A stretch of DNA of 64,000 nucleotides from Cognatundibacterium jejuense. Lineage in GTDB: Bacteria > Pseudomonadota > Gammaproteobacteria > Burkholderiales > Burkholderiaceae_D. The position numbers were made by a program, and so were the translations under genes. Where the stretch lies: positions 1 to 64,000 of the forward strand of contig NZ_JACOFV010000012.1 of assembly GCF_014284255.1 (NCBI RefSeq), in the 5' to 3' direction. Shown here piece by piece: positions 1 to 7,232 of this stretch (positions within the stretch are counted from its first letter, which is position 1; every line of letters starts with the position of its first letter). Below the pieces are notes generated by a model. That model saw only the letters and a list, made by a program, of their open reading frames with translations, did no database searches and had not been told where the DNA came from.

Positions 1-127
1 ATGGACAATGCCTATTCAAAATTGGCGTATGGCGTTAAATCGTTTTATGATTGAGTTTGGTGACCGCATTCAAAAATACGATCACTAATTTGTTCCGTGG
101 CATTTACACAGAATTTCTTACAGGCTC
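1..127 (+). mobile_element. Right end of an IS256-type insertion sequence (partial)
   Basis: Reading from base 2, an open frame ending at the stop at 86-88 gives the last 28 residues of a protein, including IQNWRMALNRF and IEFGDRI. I recognise this as the usual C-terminus of IS256-family (mutator-type) transposases. About 20 bases after the stop comes a sequence resembling an IS256-type terminal repeat, ending near GGCTC at 123-127. Only the tail is in the window, so nothing can be said about whether the element is intact. The family call rests on memory of the C-terminal motif. Confidence 0.6.
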
Positions 128-140
128 CGAAATTTAACAC

Positions 141-515
141 ATGACACCTACTCAAAATCGAGCGCCCATGAAGCGTTGTAAATTATTTTTCTGGTGGTTA
201 GCCACTATTGCTGCTGTGACGTTTCCATTGGTTGCCAACTGGATAATTGAAAATTTTGGTGGCTATTTTATTGATCGAATGTATTACGGGAGTTATCGGG
301 ATATTTTATCTTTGTGTTTTCTTGCGTCAGCATTTTCTTTTGCTTGGTTGATGTCGCGCCCTTCGACGCTATTTGGATTACGCTTCACAGTCTCATGGAT
401 TGTCTTGGTTGTATATTTACTTGCCGCTATGCTACCGAGGCCGACTTGTGATGAATTTATTTACCTAAACACACCTGACCACTCGGATCAAAAAAATCGG
501 AATCAGTGCGAGTAA
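141..515 (+). CDS. Small hypothetical membrane protein
   Basis: A 124-residue protein of unknown function. About three hydrophobic segments are visible (roughly residues 16-36, 55-71 and 80-98), then a short polar tail with one Cys near PTCDE and another as the penultimate residue. A second in-frame ATG at 168 (protein starting MKRCKLFF) would put a positively charged end directly before the first membrane segment. Neither start has a convincing ribosome-binding site. It begins just past the IS256-type end, and its 3' end overlaps the broken end of the convergent hipA-like fragment, so its own C-terminus may be the product of a rearrangement. It could also be a fragment of a longer membrane protein. 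Confidence 0.4.
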   Translation: MTPTQNRAPMKRCKLFFWWLATIAAVTFPLVANWIIENFGGYFIDRMYYGSYRDILSLCFLASAFSFAWLMSRPSTLFGLRFTVSWIVLVVYLLAAMLPRPTCDEFIYLNTPDHSDQKNRNQCE

Positions 516-898
516 TGCTTGGTGCCCGCTGGCACTCCTACGGCGAGCGCTCCCCACCTGTCAGCGTTATTGGCCAAAATCAGATAGCGTGCCAAAGGTG
601 TGCCTTCTGGCAGATTGTGCTCGCGCCGAAGCAGCGCCTGGCCCCATGAATCCGGACAAGCATCTCGCAGGACATCGTGCAGACCATTGTAGCGTGTCGC
701 TGGCCGCTCGTCCTCCGGCCGGAAAGGTAAGTTGACCGGGTCAATCGCCCACGTGTGGCCTGCATCGACATAACTGGGGGCGTACTTGAATCTACCCGAG
801 CCTGCGACGGGGTCAGCAAGATAGCGTCCGACCGTGACCCACTCTCCGTTGTCTGGACGTTGCAAATAAATGAATAAGGGCTTAGAAGTATTCAGCAT
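503..898 (-). pseudogene. Truncated HipA-like kinase (N-terminal part only)
   Basis: Only 131 residues remain of a protein that is normally about 430. What is left resembles the N-terminal subdomain of HipA-family serine/threonine kinases: an FIYLQRPD-type beta-rich start, LPFRPEDERPATRYNGLHDVLRDACPDSWG, and RYLILANNADRWGALAV. The nucleotide-binding loop and the catalytic NTDxHxxN and DMLP motifs are absent, so it cannot be an active kinase. It overlaps the upstream hipB-like gene by 17 bases, the coupled arrangement typical of hipBA operons. The break lies near base 525, where the frame runs into unrelated sequence shared with the end of the convergent membrane-protein gene. Confidence 0.75.
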
Positions 899-1220
899 CT
901 ACTTCGCCTCCTCGTTCTTGTCGGCTGAGCTTTACTCTACGTTGGGGAGAGTCGGACCACAGGGCGGGTGCTAGCACAGGTATAGCATCCTCAAACACGC
1001 CCAAAATCAACAATGCAGCGAGGTAAGCGCCAGCAGCTGTACCTGGGTCGCCTCGTTCCATGCGGCGCAAGGTAGCCTCAGAAATACTCATTCGCACGCA
1101 CAAGTCGGCGGCCGTTATGCGTTGACGTAAGCGTTGCGTGTGGATGCAGCGCCCCCACGTGCTCAGGCGCTCACGTACCAAAGTTGGCACCGTATCCACG
1201 TTCAAGAGCTTTTTAGGCAT
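882..1220 (-). CDS. HipB-like XRE-family DNA-binding protein
   Basis: A 112-residue helix-turn-helix protein. The helix-turn-helix lies around residues 35-58 (RQRITAADLCVRMSISEATL, then RRMERGD), a standard XRE pattern. It precedes and overlaps a HipA-like fragment, so it is most likely the antitoxin and autorepressor of a hipBA-type operon whose toxin is now broken. The ATG start follows a promoter region with a long inverted repeat at 1231-1275 that fits an operator for this protein. The reading frame looks intact although its partner does not, so it may persist as a solitary repressor. Confidence 0.7.
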   Translation of the reverse strand: MPKKLLNVDTVPTLVRERLSTWGRCIHTQRLRQRITAADLCVRMSISEATLRRMERGDPGTAAGAYLAALLILGVFEDAIPVLAPALWSDSPQRRVKLSRQERGGEVDAEYF

Positions 1221-1230
1221 ACGTGAATCC

Positions 1231-1275
1231 CCTCATAAAAAATGTATTATAGATCATAATATGATTTTTATGAGG
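1231..1275 (-). promoter_or_regulatory. Inverted-repeat operator upstream of the hipB-like gene
   Basis: Bases 1231-1241 (CCTCATAAAAA) are exactly complementary to 1265-1275 (TTTTTATGAGG). Inside this pair sits a second palindrome, ATTAT-AGATC-ATAAT, at 1246-1260. The nested palindromes lie 11-55 bases upstream of the hipB-like start codon, where an autoregulatory operator would be expected. Binding by the neighbouring protein is inferred, not shown. Confidence 0.55.
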
Positions 1276-1277
1276 GT

Positions 1278-1591
1278 TTATCGATTTAGTGATAAGCCAT
1301 GCCTGATACGAAACGAAGGGTTTTTATATTTTCTGAATGTTTTTTCGATCAGGGGAAGGAACCGGATTGCCCAGCGGTTGATCGCGGAATGGTCGACAAA
1401 GGCACCACGTTCTTGCATCATTTCTTCGAGATGGCGGCAGCTAAGTGGGTTAGCTGCATACCAACGAATACAGACCGCTATCATTTCTAATGGAAATCGC
1501 ATTCGTTTCGCGTCAAGCATGGCTTGGTACCAATTTAAAAAAGGTGCTGAGCTTAACCGATTTCGCTTTTAAAAAGTTATTGCGACAAACC
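1278..1591 (-). pseudogene. Truncated IS6-family element with transposase fragment
   Basis: The frame from 1520 downward encodes about 66 residues nearly identical to the start of the complete IS6 transposase at 6352-7050 (for example CIRWYAA and HLEEMMQERGAFVDHS). It then leaves homology at about 1322, right after the FRKYK motif, just before the family's SSWRMDE segment with the first catalytic Asp. The 14 residues after the break are unrelated. The outer terminal repeat is preserved at about 1571-1591 (AAAAAGTTATTGCGACAAACC). This is a deletion derivative of an element closely related to the 6280-7101 copy and it cannot transpose on its own. Confidence 0.8.
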
Positions 1592-1647
1592 GAATTAATT
1601 AGGCTCGGACCTGAAGTCAGGATTTTGCCTGGTAAGCCCATTCTCAT

Positions 1648-2583
1648 TTAATGAAAGAAAACATCAGAACGTTTTGCTTTAACCGCGTTCACAATTTTAT
1701 CCTTCATTATGACCACATCGTTAAAGTTGATGTCGTTCTCCTTATCAATTGATGCCACTTTTTTAAGCATATCAATTTTATTTTTTTCACAAATATCGAA
1801 GTAGTAACAGGAGGATTGAACTTCTATATCTTGCTCATCGCACGAAAGACCTAAATCACAGCCAGCCAAACGCCAAGCCAAACCGTAAATATTCCTGTCT
1901 TTTTCCGTCGGTTCTTTGCCATCATTGAGTGAATTAGAAAGCGTACTGGTCATTCCCCACGTTTCAATCAATACAGGATTTTGAGAATTAAAAACTTCTG
2001 CGGAAATTGATTTCCTTTGGTCATCATCTTTTGCGGAACTCAACTTTTTATTTAACTGCAGCAAAGGATCGAGCGCTACACCCGGGTCATTTTTAATTTT
2101 GTCCAATTCGGCCATGGCTTCATCTGGGGAGAAACCATAACAACGTTCTTGCATAAATAGTAATGCTTTTTGTCTTTCTGCCACAAGAAGATTGCTTTCT
2201 GAGGGATCATATTTCAAAGCTGGCGATGTTTCTATTTCCTTGTTTAAAGGCCGCTTCAAACATTCAACTAAAGCATTTTTGGAAAGAAACAAGCCACCGT
2301 CTGAAGCCTTTGTTTTGGCAAAAGCAACAAACGCTCTTAAATTACGAGTTTGTCCAAATTGAAGCGCTATTTTTACAGCATCTGATTTTTCAGAGGATTG
2401 CCCCGCTTTTACCGATGGTTCATTTGTTTTCACCGAAAACCATTTGTTCGCATTAACGACACTCGATTTGCCAGAAGCATCCTGTTTTATCATCGTTGCG
2501 ACAGGAAGATCATTCAGCATCATGTAGCGATAGACAAGGGCTCCAACTAAAAAAAATCCTACAATCAATATTATTTTTTTCAT
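1648..2583 (-). CDS. Membrane-anchored hypothetical protein
   Basis: I do not recognise this 311-residue protein. It begins MKKIILIVGFFLVGALVY, a basic end followed by one hydrophobic stretch that could be an uncleaved anchor or a signal peptide. The rest is hydrophilic and rich in Lys, Asp and Ser. Several Cys occur in the C-terminal half (CDLGLSCDE, SSCYYFDIC), suggesting disulfides outside the cytoplasm. I chose the ATG at 2583 over the upstream one at 2640 because it places the charged residues directly before the hydrophobic segment and has GAAAG upstream at a suitable distance. It stands alone between two IS6-type elements and is low in GC, which suggests acquired DNA. Confidence 0.55.
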   Translation of the reverse strand: MKKIILIVGFFLVGALVYRYMMLNDLPVATMIKQDASGKSSVVNANKWFSVKTNEPSVKAGQSSEKSDAVKIALQFGQTRNLRAFVAFAKTKASDGGLFLSKNALVECLKRPLNKEIETSPALKYDPSESNLLVAERQKALLFMQERCYGFSPDEAMAELDKIKNDPGVALDPLLQLNKKLSSAKDDDQRKSISAEVFNSQNPVLIETWGMTSTLSNSLNDGKEPTEKDRNIYGLAWRLAGCDLGLSCDEQDIEVQSSCYYFDICEKNKIDMLKKVASIDKENDINFNDVVIMKDKIVNAVKAKRSDVFFH

Positions 2584-2728
2584 ATCAGATACTTTCGTAA
2601 AATCAATCTTTCGCGCAAGCTTTGGATTTAACAATACCATCGCCTTTTACCAAGTTGCCAGTTGAAACCATGAGAATTTCAGGCGAATGCGAGGCCCGCA
2701 TAAACCCCGGGTTCTAATGGAATGGCCG

Positions 2729-3557
2729 GGTTCTGTTGCAATAGCGAGTCCAAGGCGAATTTTTTGCAGGCGGACTCTGCCCTTCATTAAATAGGACGGA
2801 TTTTTCCTGCCAAAGCATAAAATTGGTCGGCAAACGACAAATCACCTGCGCCTTCCATCATCAGTTGGCCCTTGCGAATCATGTGAATGAGTTCGATACC
2901 AGCTAGGATGCTTTTAGCAGATTGGAACGATTTAAATCCGAGCATTGGTTTTGTTATTCGCTTCACTCCACGATGGTCTTGTTCCATAATATTATTGAGG
3001 TACTTGATCTGACGGACCACCATAGCTATTTCCATGTCGGCGTTGATCTCGTCAATCGCCGCTTTGTTCGCGCCATTTTTATCCATCGTGATTTTTTCAG
3101 GTGTGCCGTTCGCTGCTATGGCCTTGTCAAAAAAACGCTTGGCTGCTGCCCTGTCCCGATTGGCAGTCAGAAGAAAATCAATCGTCTTGCCTTCCTTGTC
3201 CACTGCACGATAGAGGTATTTCCAGACAGCTTTGACCTTGATATAAGTCTCATCCATCCGCCAGCTTCTACCGACCGGGCGCTTGTACTTTCTGAATATC
3301 TTTTCCAGTACCGGTAGCAATCGGATCGCCCGGCGGCTGACCGTTGATTGATCAACGAATACACCACACTCCGCTATCATTTCTTCAACATGGCGAAGAC
3401 TCAGCGGATAGGCTGCGTACCAGCACACGCAGGTCAGCATCACTTCGAGCGGATAATGCATTCGCTTGATGATCTTACGTAGCGCGTCTATCATTACATG
3501 AATCAGAAATTTGGTCGGATCGGTAGTCTAACAGCGACGGCTTATTGCGACAGAACC
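2729..3557 (-). mobile_element. IS6-family insertion sequence, apparently complete
   Basis: An element of 829 bp bounded by imperfect inverted repeats: GGTTCTGTTGCAATA at 2729-2743 and TATTGCGACAGAACC at 3543-3557, differing at one base. It holds one full-length transposase gene. No matching 8-bp target duplication is obvious at the two ends, so it may have been part of a deletion or recombination event. Its outer right end lies inside the yjjJ-like reading frame. Confidence 0.85.
2787..3494 (-). CDS. IS6-family transposase
   Basis: A 235-residue DDE transposase, the normal length for IS6/IS26-type enzymes. Visible are the N-terminal helix-turn-helix segment (YPLSLRHVEEMIAECGVFVDQSTVSR), the first catalytic Asp in SWRMDETYIKVKAVWKYLYRAVD, the second in the ITMDKNGANKAA motif, and the Glu in NNIMEQDHRGVKR. 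All three acidic residues of the DDE triad are present, so the enzyme could be active. It is clearly related to, but not the same as, the transposase at 6352-7050, so the two elements represent separate arrivals or old divergence. Confidence 0.9.
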   Translation of the reverse strand: MIDALRKIIKRMHYPLEVMLTCVCWYAAYPLSLRHVEEMIAECGVFVDQSTVSRRAIRLLPVLEKIFRKYKRPVGRSWRMDETYIKVKAVWKYLYRAVDKEGKTIDFLLTANRDRAAAKRFFDKAIAANGTPEKITMDKNGANKAAIDEINADMEIAMVVRQIKYLNNIMEQDHRGVKRITKPMLGFKSFQSAKSILAGIELIHMIRKGQLMMEGAGDLSFADQFYALAGKIRPI

Positions 3558-4909
3558 CCCGCAGCGGGAGCAAATGGCTGGATAGCCTTCACATGGCGAT
3601 CCGCGACTCTTTTGAAGTCTTCAGATATACGAGGATCGTTGATTACGTCCTGCCAAAATTGAAGCGCCATATCATAACACTTCGATAGATGCCTCAACTC
3701 CACTCGACCCATGTAGACTGGTAGCCAGTCTCGTTCAATAATCTCACCGTGAGAATTGGGACGATATAGCATTGGAAGCATGTCATATGCATTCAGCAAT
3801 CGGTGCTTGCGTTCAAATGTCCATGAAACTGCGATATTTCCATGGTGCTTATCAGTGTTGCCGATGAGTGAACCGAAAAGGTCGAGTATTTCCACGGTAA
3901 TAATGTCTTTTCCAGAAAGCTCTCCGAGTCGGCCAAGCTCACGGGCGACAGCTGTCCAGTTCTGATCCATCATCCCCAGATCACCATCTAATGCGGAGAA
4001 AGTAGCTATCGGAAGCCGTCCTCTCAACCCGACTCGATCAAACCGAACAACCTCCAAAAAAATCCGAGAACCCAATTCAAGAATTGCGGATTTTGCTGCG
4101 GCAATACCATTGCGCGCCAGAACTTGTAATGCCAAATGCTCAGATATGAGCAAGTCTCCCCAACGTCGTCCGGAAGGAGTATCAACTTGCGGAGAGAATT
4201 TAACTATGACGTGCTCAACCAACATCCCATCATCTTCGCGACGAATCATGGCAGTAAATTTGGGCTGCTCACCACCTGCGGATGAGCCCGGAGGCTCGCC
4301 TTGCATGGAGTCGTCCGCCATCCCAGGGTAACGCACAGCGCGCTCCTTAGCCGGTATAACTTGTTTCTCTAGCGTGGCAAAAGACTCAATGTACCTAGTA
4401 TATGACTCGTTCCCTAGAATGAGGTCTCCTGCTGCATTTTCACTGCGCCGAGAAATGTATTTCAATACCTGTTCATCCGTCCAATGTAGGATGTTGTCTG
4501 GTAAATCCAAGTCCCGGTTTCTTCCCGGCTCTATGCGCCCCAAAAATCCTTGAGGACGGAGGTCTCGGGTAAAAAATGGCATACCCCTAAACACGCCATA
4601 ACCGCTCCCCTCCAAGGGAATCGTGGCGTAAAAATCGCCTTGAAGAACGTCCAAGTATCCAATGGGTGCAAGCCCTCCCTCCTCGGATACACGGAAAATA
4701 GGAATAGGGACATCGACTCCTTGGACGTGACGTCTCAGAGCATACTGTCGCGCCTTACCCGCCCCCAACACCACCCCGTCGCGTACAGTTGCCCATAGAC
4801 GAGAGAAAGTTGGTTGGCTGATGTCAAGTTCTCTCAGAATGGACGGCGTTTTTGCAGGTCCTGCCTTGAGAAAATGTTGCAATCTTTCAATGTTTTGGAT
4901 TTTAGCCAC
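3542..4909 (-). CDS. yjjJ: YjjJ/HipH-type HipA-like kinase
   Basis: A 455-residue protein resembling YjjJ, a stand-alone HipA relative that carries its own N-terminal winged helix (about residues 5-60, TPSILRELDISQPTFSRLW) in place of a separate HipB. The kinase signatures are all visible: the SSAGGEQPKF loop near residue 210, the catalytic GNTDKHHGN motif near residue 350, and the metal-binding Asp in NAYDMLPMLY. Translation begins at GTG 4909 with GAAAG a few bases upstream. The last five residues (GVLSQ) and the stop come from the terminal repeat of the adjacent IS6 element, so the natural C-terminus has been replaced, though little seems to be lost. A perfect palindrome lies just upstream. 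Confidence 0.8.
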   Translation of the reverse strand: MAKIQNIERLQHFLKAGPAKTPSILRELDISQPTFSRLWATVRDGVVLGAGKARQYALRRHVQGVDVPIPIFRVSEEGGLAPIGYLDVLQGDFYATIPLEGSGYGVFRGMPFFTRDLRPQGFLGRIEPGRNRDLDLPDNILHWTDEQVLKYISRRSENAAGDLILGNESYTRYIESFATLEKQVIPAKERAVRYPGMADDSMQGEPPGSSAGGEQPKFTAMIRREDDGMLVEHVIVKFSPQVDTPSGRRWGDLLISEHLALQVLARNGIAAAKSAILELGSRIFLEVVRFDRVGLRGRLPIATFSALDGDLGMMDQNWTAVARELGRLGELSGKDIITVEILDLFGSLIGNTDKHHGNIAVSWTFERKHRLLNAYDMLPMLYRPNSHGEIIERDWLPVYMGRVELRHLSKCYDMALQFWQDVINDPRISEDFKRVADRHVKAIQPFAPAAGVLSQ

Positions 4910-4930
4910 GATGCTTTCAAAATTCTATGA

Positions 4931-4955
4931 ATAGAAAAAATCAGCTTTTTTCTAT
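4931..4955 (-). promoter_or_regulatory. Perfect palindrome upstream of yjjJ-like gene
   Basis: ATAGAAAAAA at 4931-4940 and TTTTTTCTAT at 4946-4955 are exact reverse complements around a five-base centre, 22 bases before the GTG start. This fits a dimeric repressor site, and the winged helix of the YjjJ-like protein itself is the obvious candidate. Autoregulation is inferred by analogy with HipB/HipA operons. Confidence 0.5.
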
Positions 4956-4972
4956 AGGAGAAAGTCAATTTT

Positions 4973-5016
4973 TGAATACTAAAATGAATACTAAAATGAA
5001 TACTAAAATGAATAGT
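4973..5016. repeat. Three and a half tandem 12-bp repeats
   Basis: The unit TGAATACTAAAA occurs three times without change (4973-4984, 4985-4996, 4997-5008), followed by a partial copy TGAATAGT at 5009-5016. The array lies between the yjjJ-like gene and the small exported peptide gene. Phased short repeats of this kind can be iterated protein-binding sites or slippage products; the sequence alone does not say which. Confidence 0.7.
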
Positions 5017-5195
5017 ATTACGAATAAAATTATCGTATCACAAAAGCGCTACGGAAGATACGACGCATCGAATTGGAATGGCGTTGTTTGTTGACGCGCA
5101 CCGAATATTGACCAGACGGGGGTGCGGATAGCGCAGAAATTTCTTCAATCGCTTCCAGAGGGGTTTCAATTGTGGCAGACATAGGAGGCAGAGCA

Positions 5196-5354
5196 ATGGC
5201 AAATTATATGAAATATGTTGCCAAAGGAGCTACAATTGTTGCCGGAATAGTTGGTTCTTCAACGGTAATGGCTGCCGACTTATTTTCAACGTCGCAAGAA
5301 GTTGGAGCATATTCCGACTGCGTAAGTTCATGTACCCTAAAATATAAAAAATAG
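5196..5354 (+). CDS. Small exported Cys-containing peptide
   Basis: A 52-residue precursor. The ATG at 5196 is preferred over the in-frame one at 5172 because AGGAGG stands at the correct distance before it and the resulting N-terminus is a good Sec signal: MANYMKYVAK, then a hydrophobic core (TIVAGIVG) and a VMA-A type cleavage site after residue 26. The mature product would be only about 26 residues with two Cys spaced CVSSC, able to form one small disulfide loop, and a basic tail KYKK. It ends 12 bases before the next gene and is probably cotranscribed with it. I know no family for it. A secreted toxin, signal peptide or bacteriocin-like product is possible but speculative. Confidence 0.5.
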   Translation: MANYMKYVAKGATIVAGIVGSSTVMAADLFSTSQEVGAYSDCVSSCTLKYKK

Positions 5355-5366
5355 GTTTTTCGTATT

Positions 5367-6122
5367 ATGTCTAAATTAATGAATTTCAAGGAAAAACAAA
5401 ACTTACCGCTTTTCAATATGTTAAGTGATGTAATGAGTAGTTATGATTTTATAAATTTAAATATAGATAAAGCTACGCCAGATTTAGTAACTTGGGACAA
5501 GGATTTATCATCGACGTTAAGGACAACAATGTTCATAACGTTATATCCAACATTGGCTCCAGACCACTGGTCGATTGTTTCAAAAATGTTTATATATTCT
5601 AGTTATGCCGCTGATCTCGCACTACAGCTCGGTTTGGACGATTGCTCATTGCCAACAAATGATTGGCCAAAACAATCCGCCGTTCCTATCTTGGGATTTA
5701 GCCCTTCCGGCATTCGATGGGAGGAGAATAGCAATCTCAAAGATCTAGCAATACAAGGGAATAATTATACTTTGGCACATATCCGTGAAGAGTTAATTGA
5801 TGTATATGATCACTATGCGGCTCCAATACTAGAAATATTTGGAACGGTTTCAGGAGCAGCAAATTTTTTGCTCAATTCCCCCAGCTTATACAAAACAAAA
5901 CGATTTCCGGTTTCGAGACCGCGATATGCACTACCTCAGTTTCCAGTTTGGACTGCTGTATTGCTAATTGAAAATGGTGAATTTAAAGTTGCAATGAATG
6001 TGTTGGAAAAATGGAAAAACAATGAAGGTAATGATCAAACTTTTCTAGCAACAGAATATGGTCGGCGCATTAACTATAAAGTCGAGAAATTGATTTTATT
6101 TTTGAATGGAAAATTAAACTAA
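5367..6122 (+). CDS. Orphan protein of 251 residues, partner of the small peptide gene
   Basis: Not recognised. The protein is soluble-looking, with no signal peptide and no clear membrane segment, and its codon and base use is markedly AT-rich compared with the core genes in this window. It starts 12 bases after the small exported peptide gene, so the two look like one transcription unit. Notable stretches are TWDKDLSSTLRTTMF near residue 42, REELIDVYDHYAAPILEIFGTVSGAANF near 140-170 and a helical, basic C-terminus (ALNVLEKWK-like, RRINYKVEKL). A role in making, handling or giving immunity to the peptide would fit the arrangement but has no direct support. An ATG five codons in is an alternative start. 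Confidence 0.5.
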   Translation: MSKLMNFKEKQNLPLFNMLSDVMSSYDFINLNIDKATPDLVTWDKDLSSTLRTTMFITLYPTLAPDHWSIVSKMFIYSSYAADLALQLGLDDCSLPTNDWPKQSAVPILGFSPSGIRWEENSNLKDLAIQGNNYTLAHIREELIDVYDHYAAPILEIFGTVSGAANFLLNSPSLYKTKRFPVSRPRYALPQFPVWTAVLLIENGEFKVAMNVLEKWKNNEGNDQTFLATEYGRRINYKVEKLILFLNGKLN

Positions 6123-6220
6123 ATTTCAGAAAAAATAATTGACGGTATACTAACGGTGGCACTATCGATTTTGTTAGTCGAAAATCTAATCACTATTTTT
6201 TAGGCTACAAAAGCACTTAA

Positions 6221-6295
6221 ATGAAAAATATAAAATCCCTCATTCTTTTAGTCGCAGCACTTCTGACGTCAGTCAACGCGGTTCCGTCGCATTAA
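6221..6295 (+). pseudogene. Signal peptide of an exported protein cut off by IS6
   Basis: The frame from ATG 6221 gives MKNIKSLILLVAALLTSVNA, a textbook signal peptide, and then runs straight into the terminal repeat of the IS6 element at 6280, which adds VPSH and a stop. The gene was therefore interrupted immediately after its signal sequence. No matching remainder is obvious on the far side of the element (7102-7232), so the 3' part was probably deleted as well. The identity of the protein is lost. Confidence 0.7.
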
Positions 6296-7101
6296 CTTTT
6301 TAAAAGTGAAATCGGTTTTGCTCAGCACCTTTTTTAAATTGATGCTACGCCATGCTGGATACGAAGCGAATGCGATTTCTATTAGAAATTATAGCCGTCT
6401 GTATTCGTTGGTATGCAGCTTACCCACTCAGCTACCGCCATCTCGAAGAAATGATGCAAGAACGAGGCGCCTTTGTTGACCATTCCTCCATCAACCGCTG
6501 GGCAATCCGGTTTCTACCTCTGATCGAAAAAATATTCAGAAAATATAAACGCCCTGTTGGTAGCAGCTGGAGAATGGATGAAAGCTATATCAAGATCAAT
6601 GGACAATGGAAATACTTGTATCGTGCCGTCGACAAAGAGGGACAAACCGTCGATTTTCTTTTAACTGCTAAACGCGATAAAACTGCTGCCATGCGCTTCT
6701 TCGACAAAGCCATGCTTCTCAATGGCTTGCCAGGAAAGATCGCCATGGATAAGAGCGGTGCAAATAAAGCAGCGATTGATCAGATCATCGAAGACAAAGG
6801 ACTGAGCATTATTGTACGGCAGGTCAAATATCTCAATAATATGGTTGAGCAAGATCATCGTGGGATCAAGCGTATGACACGTCCGATGCTTGGGTTCAAG
6901 TCATTTCGTGCCGCCAGAAATATTCTGGCGGGAATTGAACTTATGCATATGCTACGCAAAGGACAACTGAATCTGGTCGGATGTAAGAACATGTCATTTG
7001 CAGACCAGTTTTATGCATTGGCAGGCGTAGTCCGTCCAGCGATAATATAAAAAGTCGTAACGGCTTAAACTCGCCTTTTTAAAAGTTAATGCGACGGAAC
7101 C
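6280..7101 (+). mobile_element. IS6-family insertion sequence, apparently complete
   Basis: An element of about 822 bp. The left end is GGTTCCGTCGCATTAAC at 6280, and the right end is its complement GTTAATGCGACGGAACC, finishing at 7101. One intact transposase gene fills it. Flanking octamers on the two sides do not match, so the usual 8-bp target duplication is missing, which suggests an adjacent deletion after insertion. The truncated copy at 1278-1591 is a close relative. Confidence 0.85.
6352..7050 (+). CDS. IS6-family transposase
   Basis: A 232-residue DDE transposase of normal IS6 length. The helix-turn-helix region (YPLSYRHLEEMMQERGAFVDHSSINR) leads the protein. The catalytic residues are visible in SWRMDESYIKINGQWKYLYRAVD (first Asp), IAMDKSGANKAAID (second Asp) and NNMVEQDHRGIKRM (Glu). 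Nothing suggests it is inactive. It differs enough from the transposase at 2787-3494 to be a distinct element. Confidence 0.9.
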   Translation: MLDTKRMRFLLEIIAVCIRWYAAYPLSYRHLEEMMQERGAFVDHSSINRWAIRFLPLIEKIFRKYKRPVGSSWRMDESYIKINGQWKYLYRAVDKEGQTVDFLLTAKRDKTAAMRFFDKAMLLNGLPGKIAMDKSGANKAAIDQIIEDKGLSIIVRQVKYLNNMVEQDHRGIKRMTRPMLGFKSFRAARNILAGIELMHMLRKGQLNLVGCKNMSFADQFYALAGVVRPAII

Positions 7102-7232
7102 TTTGCAGCAGACCTTCGGCTTTTGTCCATGATTGGCGTAAAACCGATAACAATTGGCCTAACCAGCCTATCGCACGGTTGCAAGTATTTTTATCATGTG
7201 AGTTCTTAACCTAATTTATTTGAAAGAACTCT

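Noticed and set aside
4973..5016. CRISPR-like array
   Set aside because: The 12-bp units are contiguous without spacers and no cas genes are present; these are simple tandem repeats.
5040..5171. Possible N-terminal coding remnant in frame with the small peptide gene
   Set aside because: The frame is broken by a stop at 5109-5111 and the residues around it match nothing I recognise.
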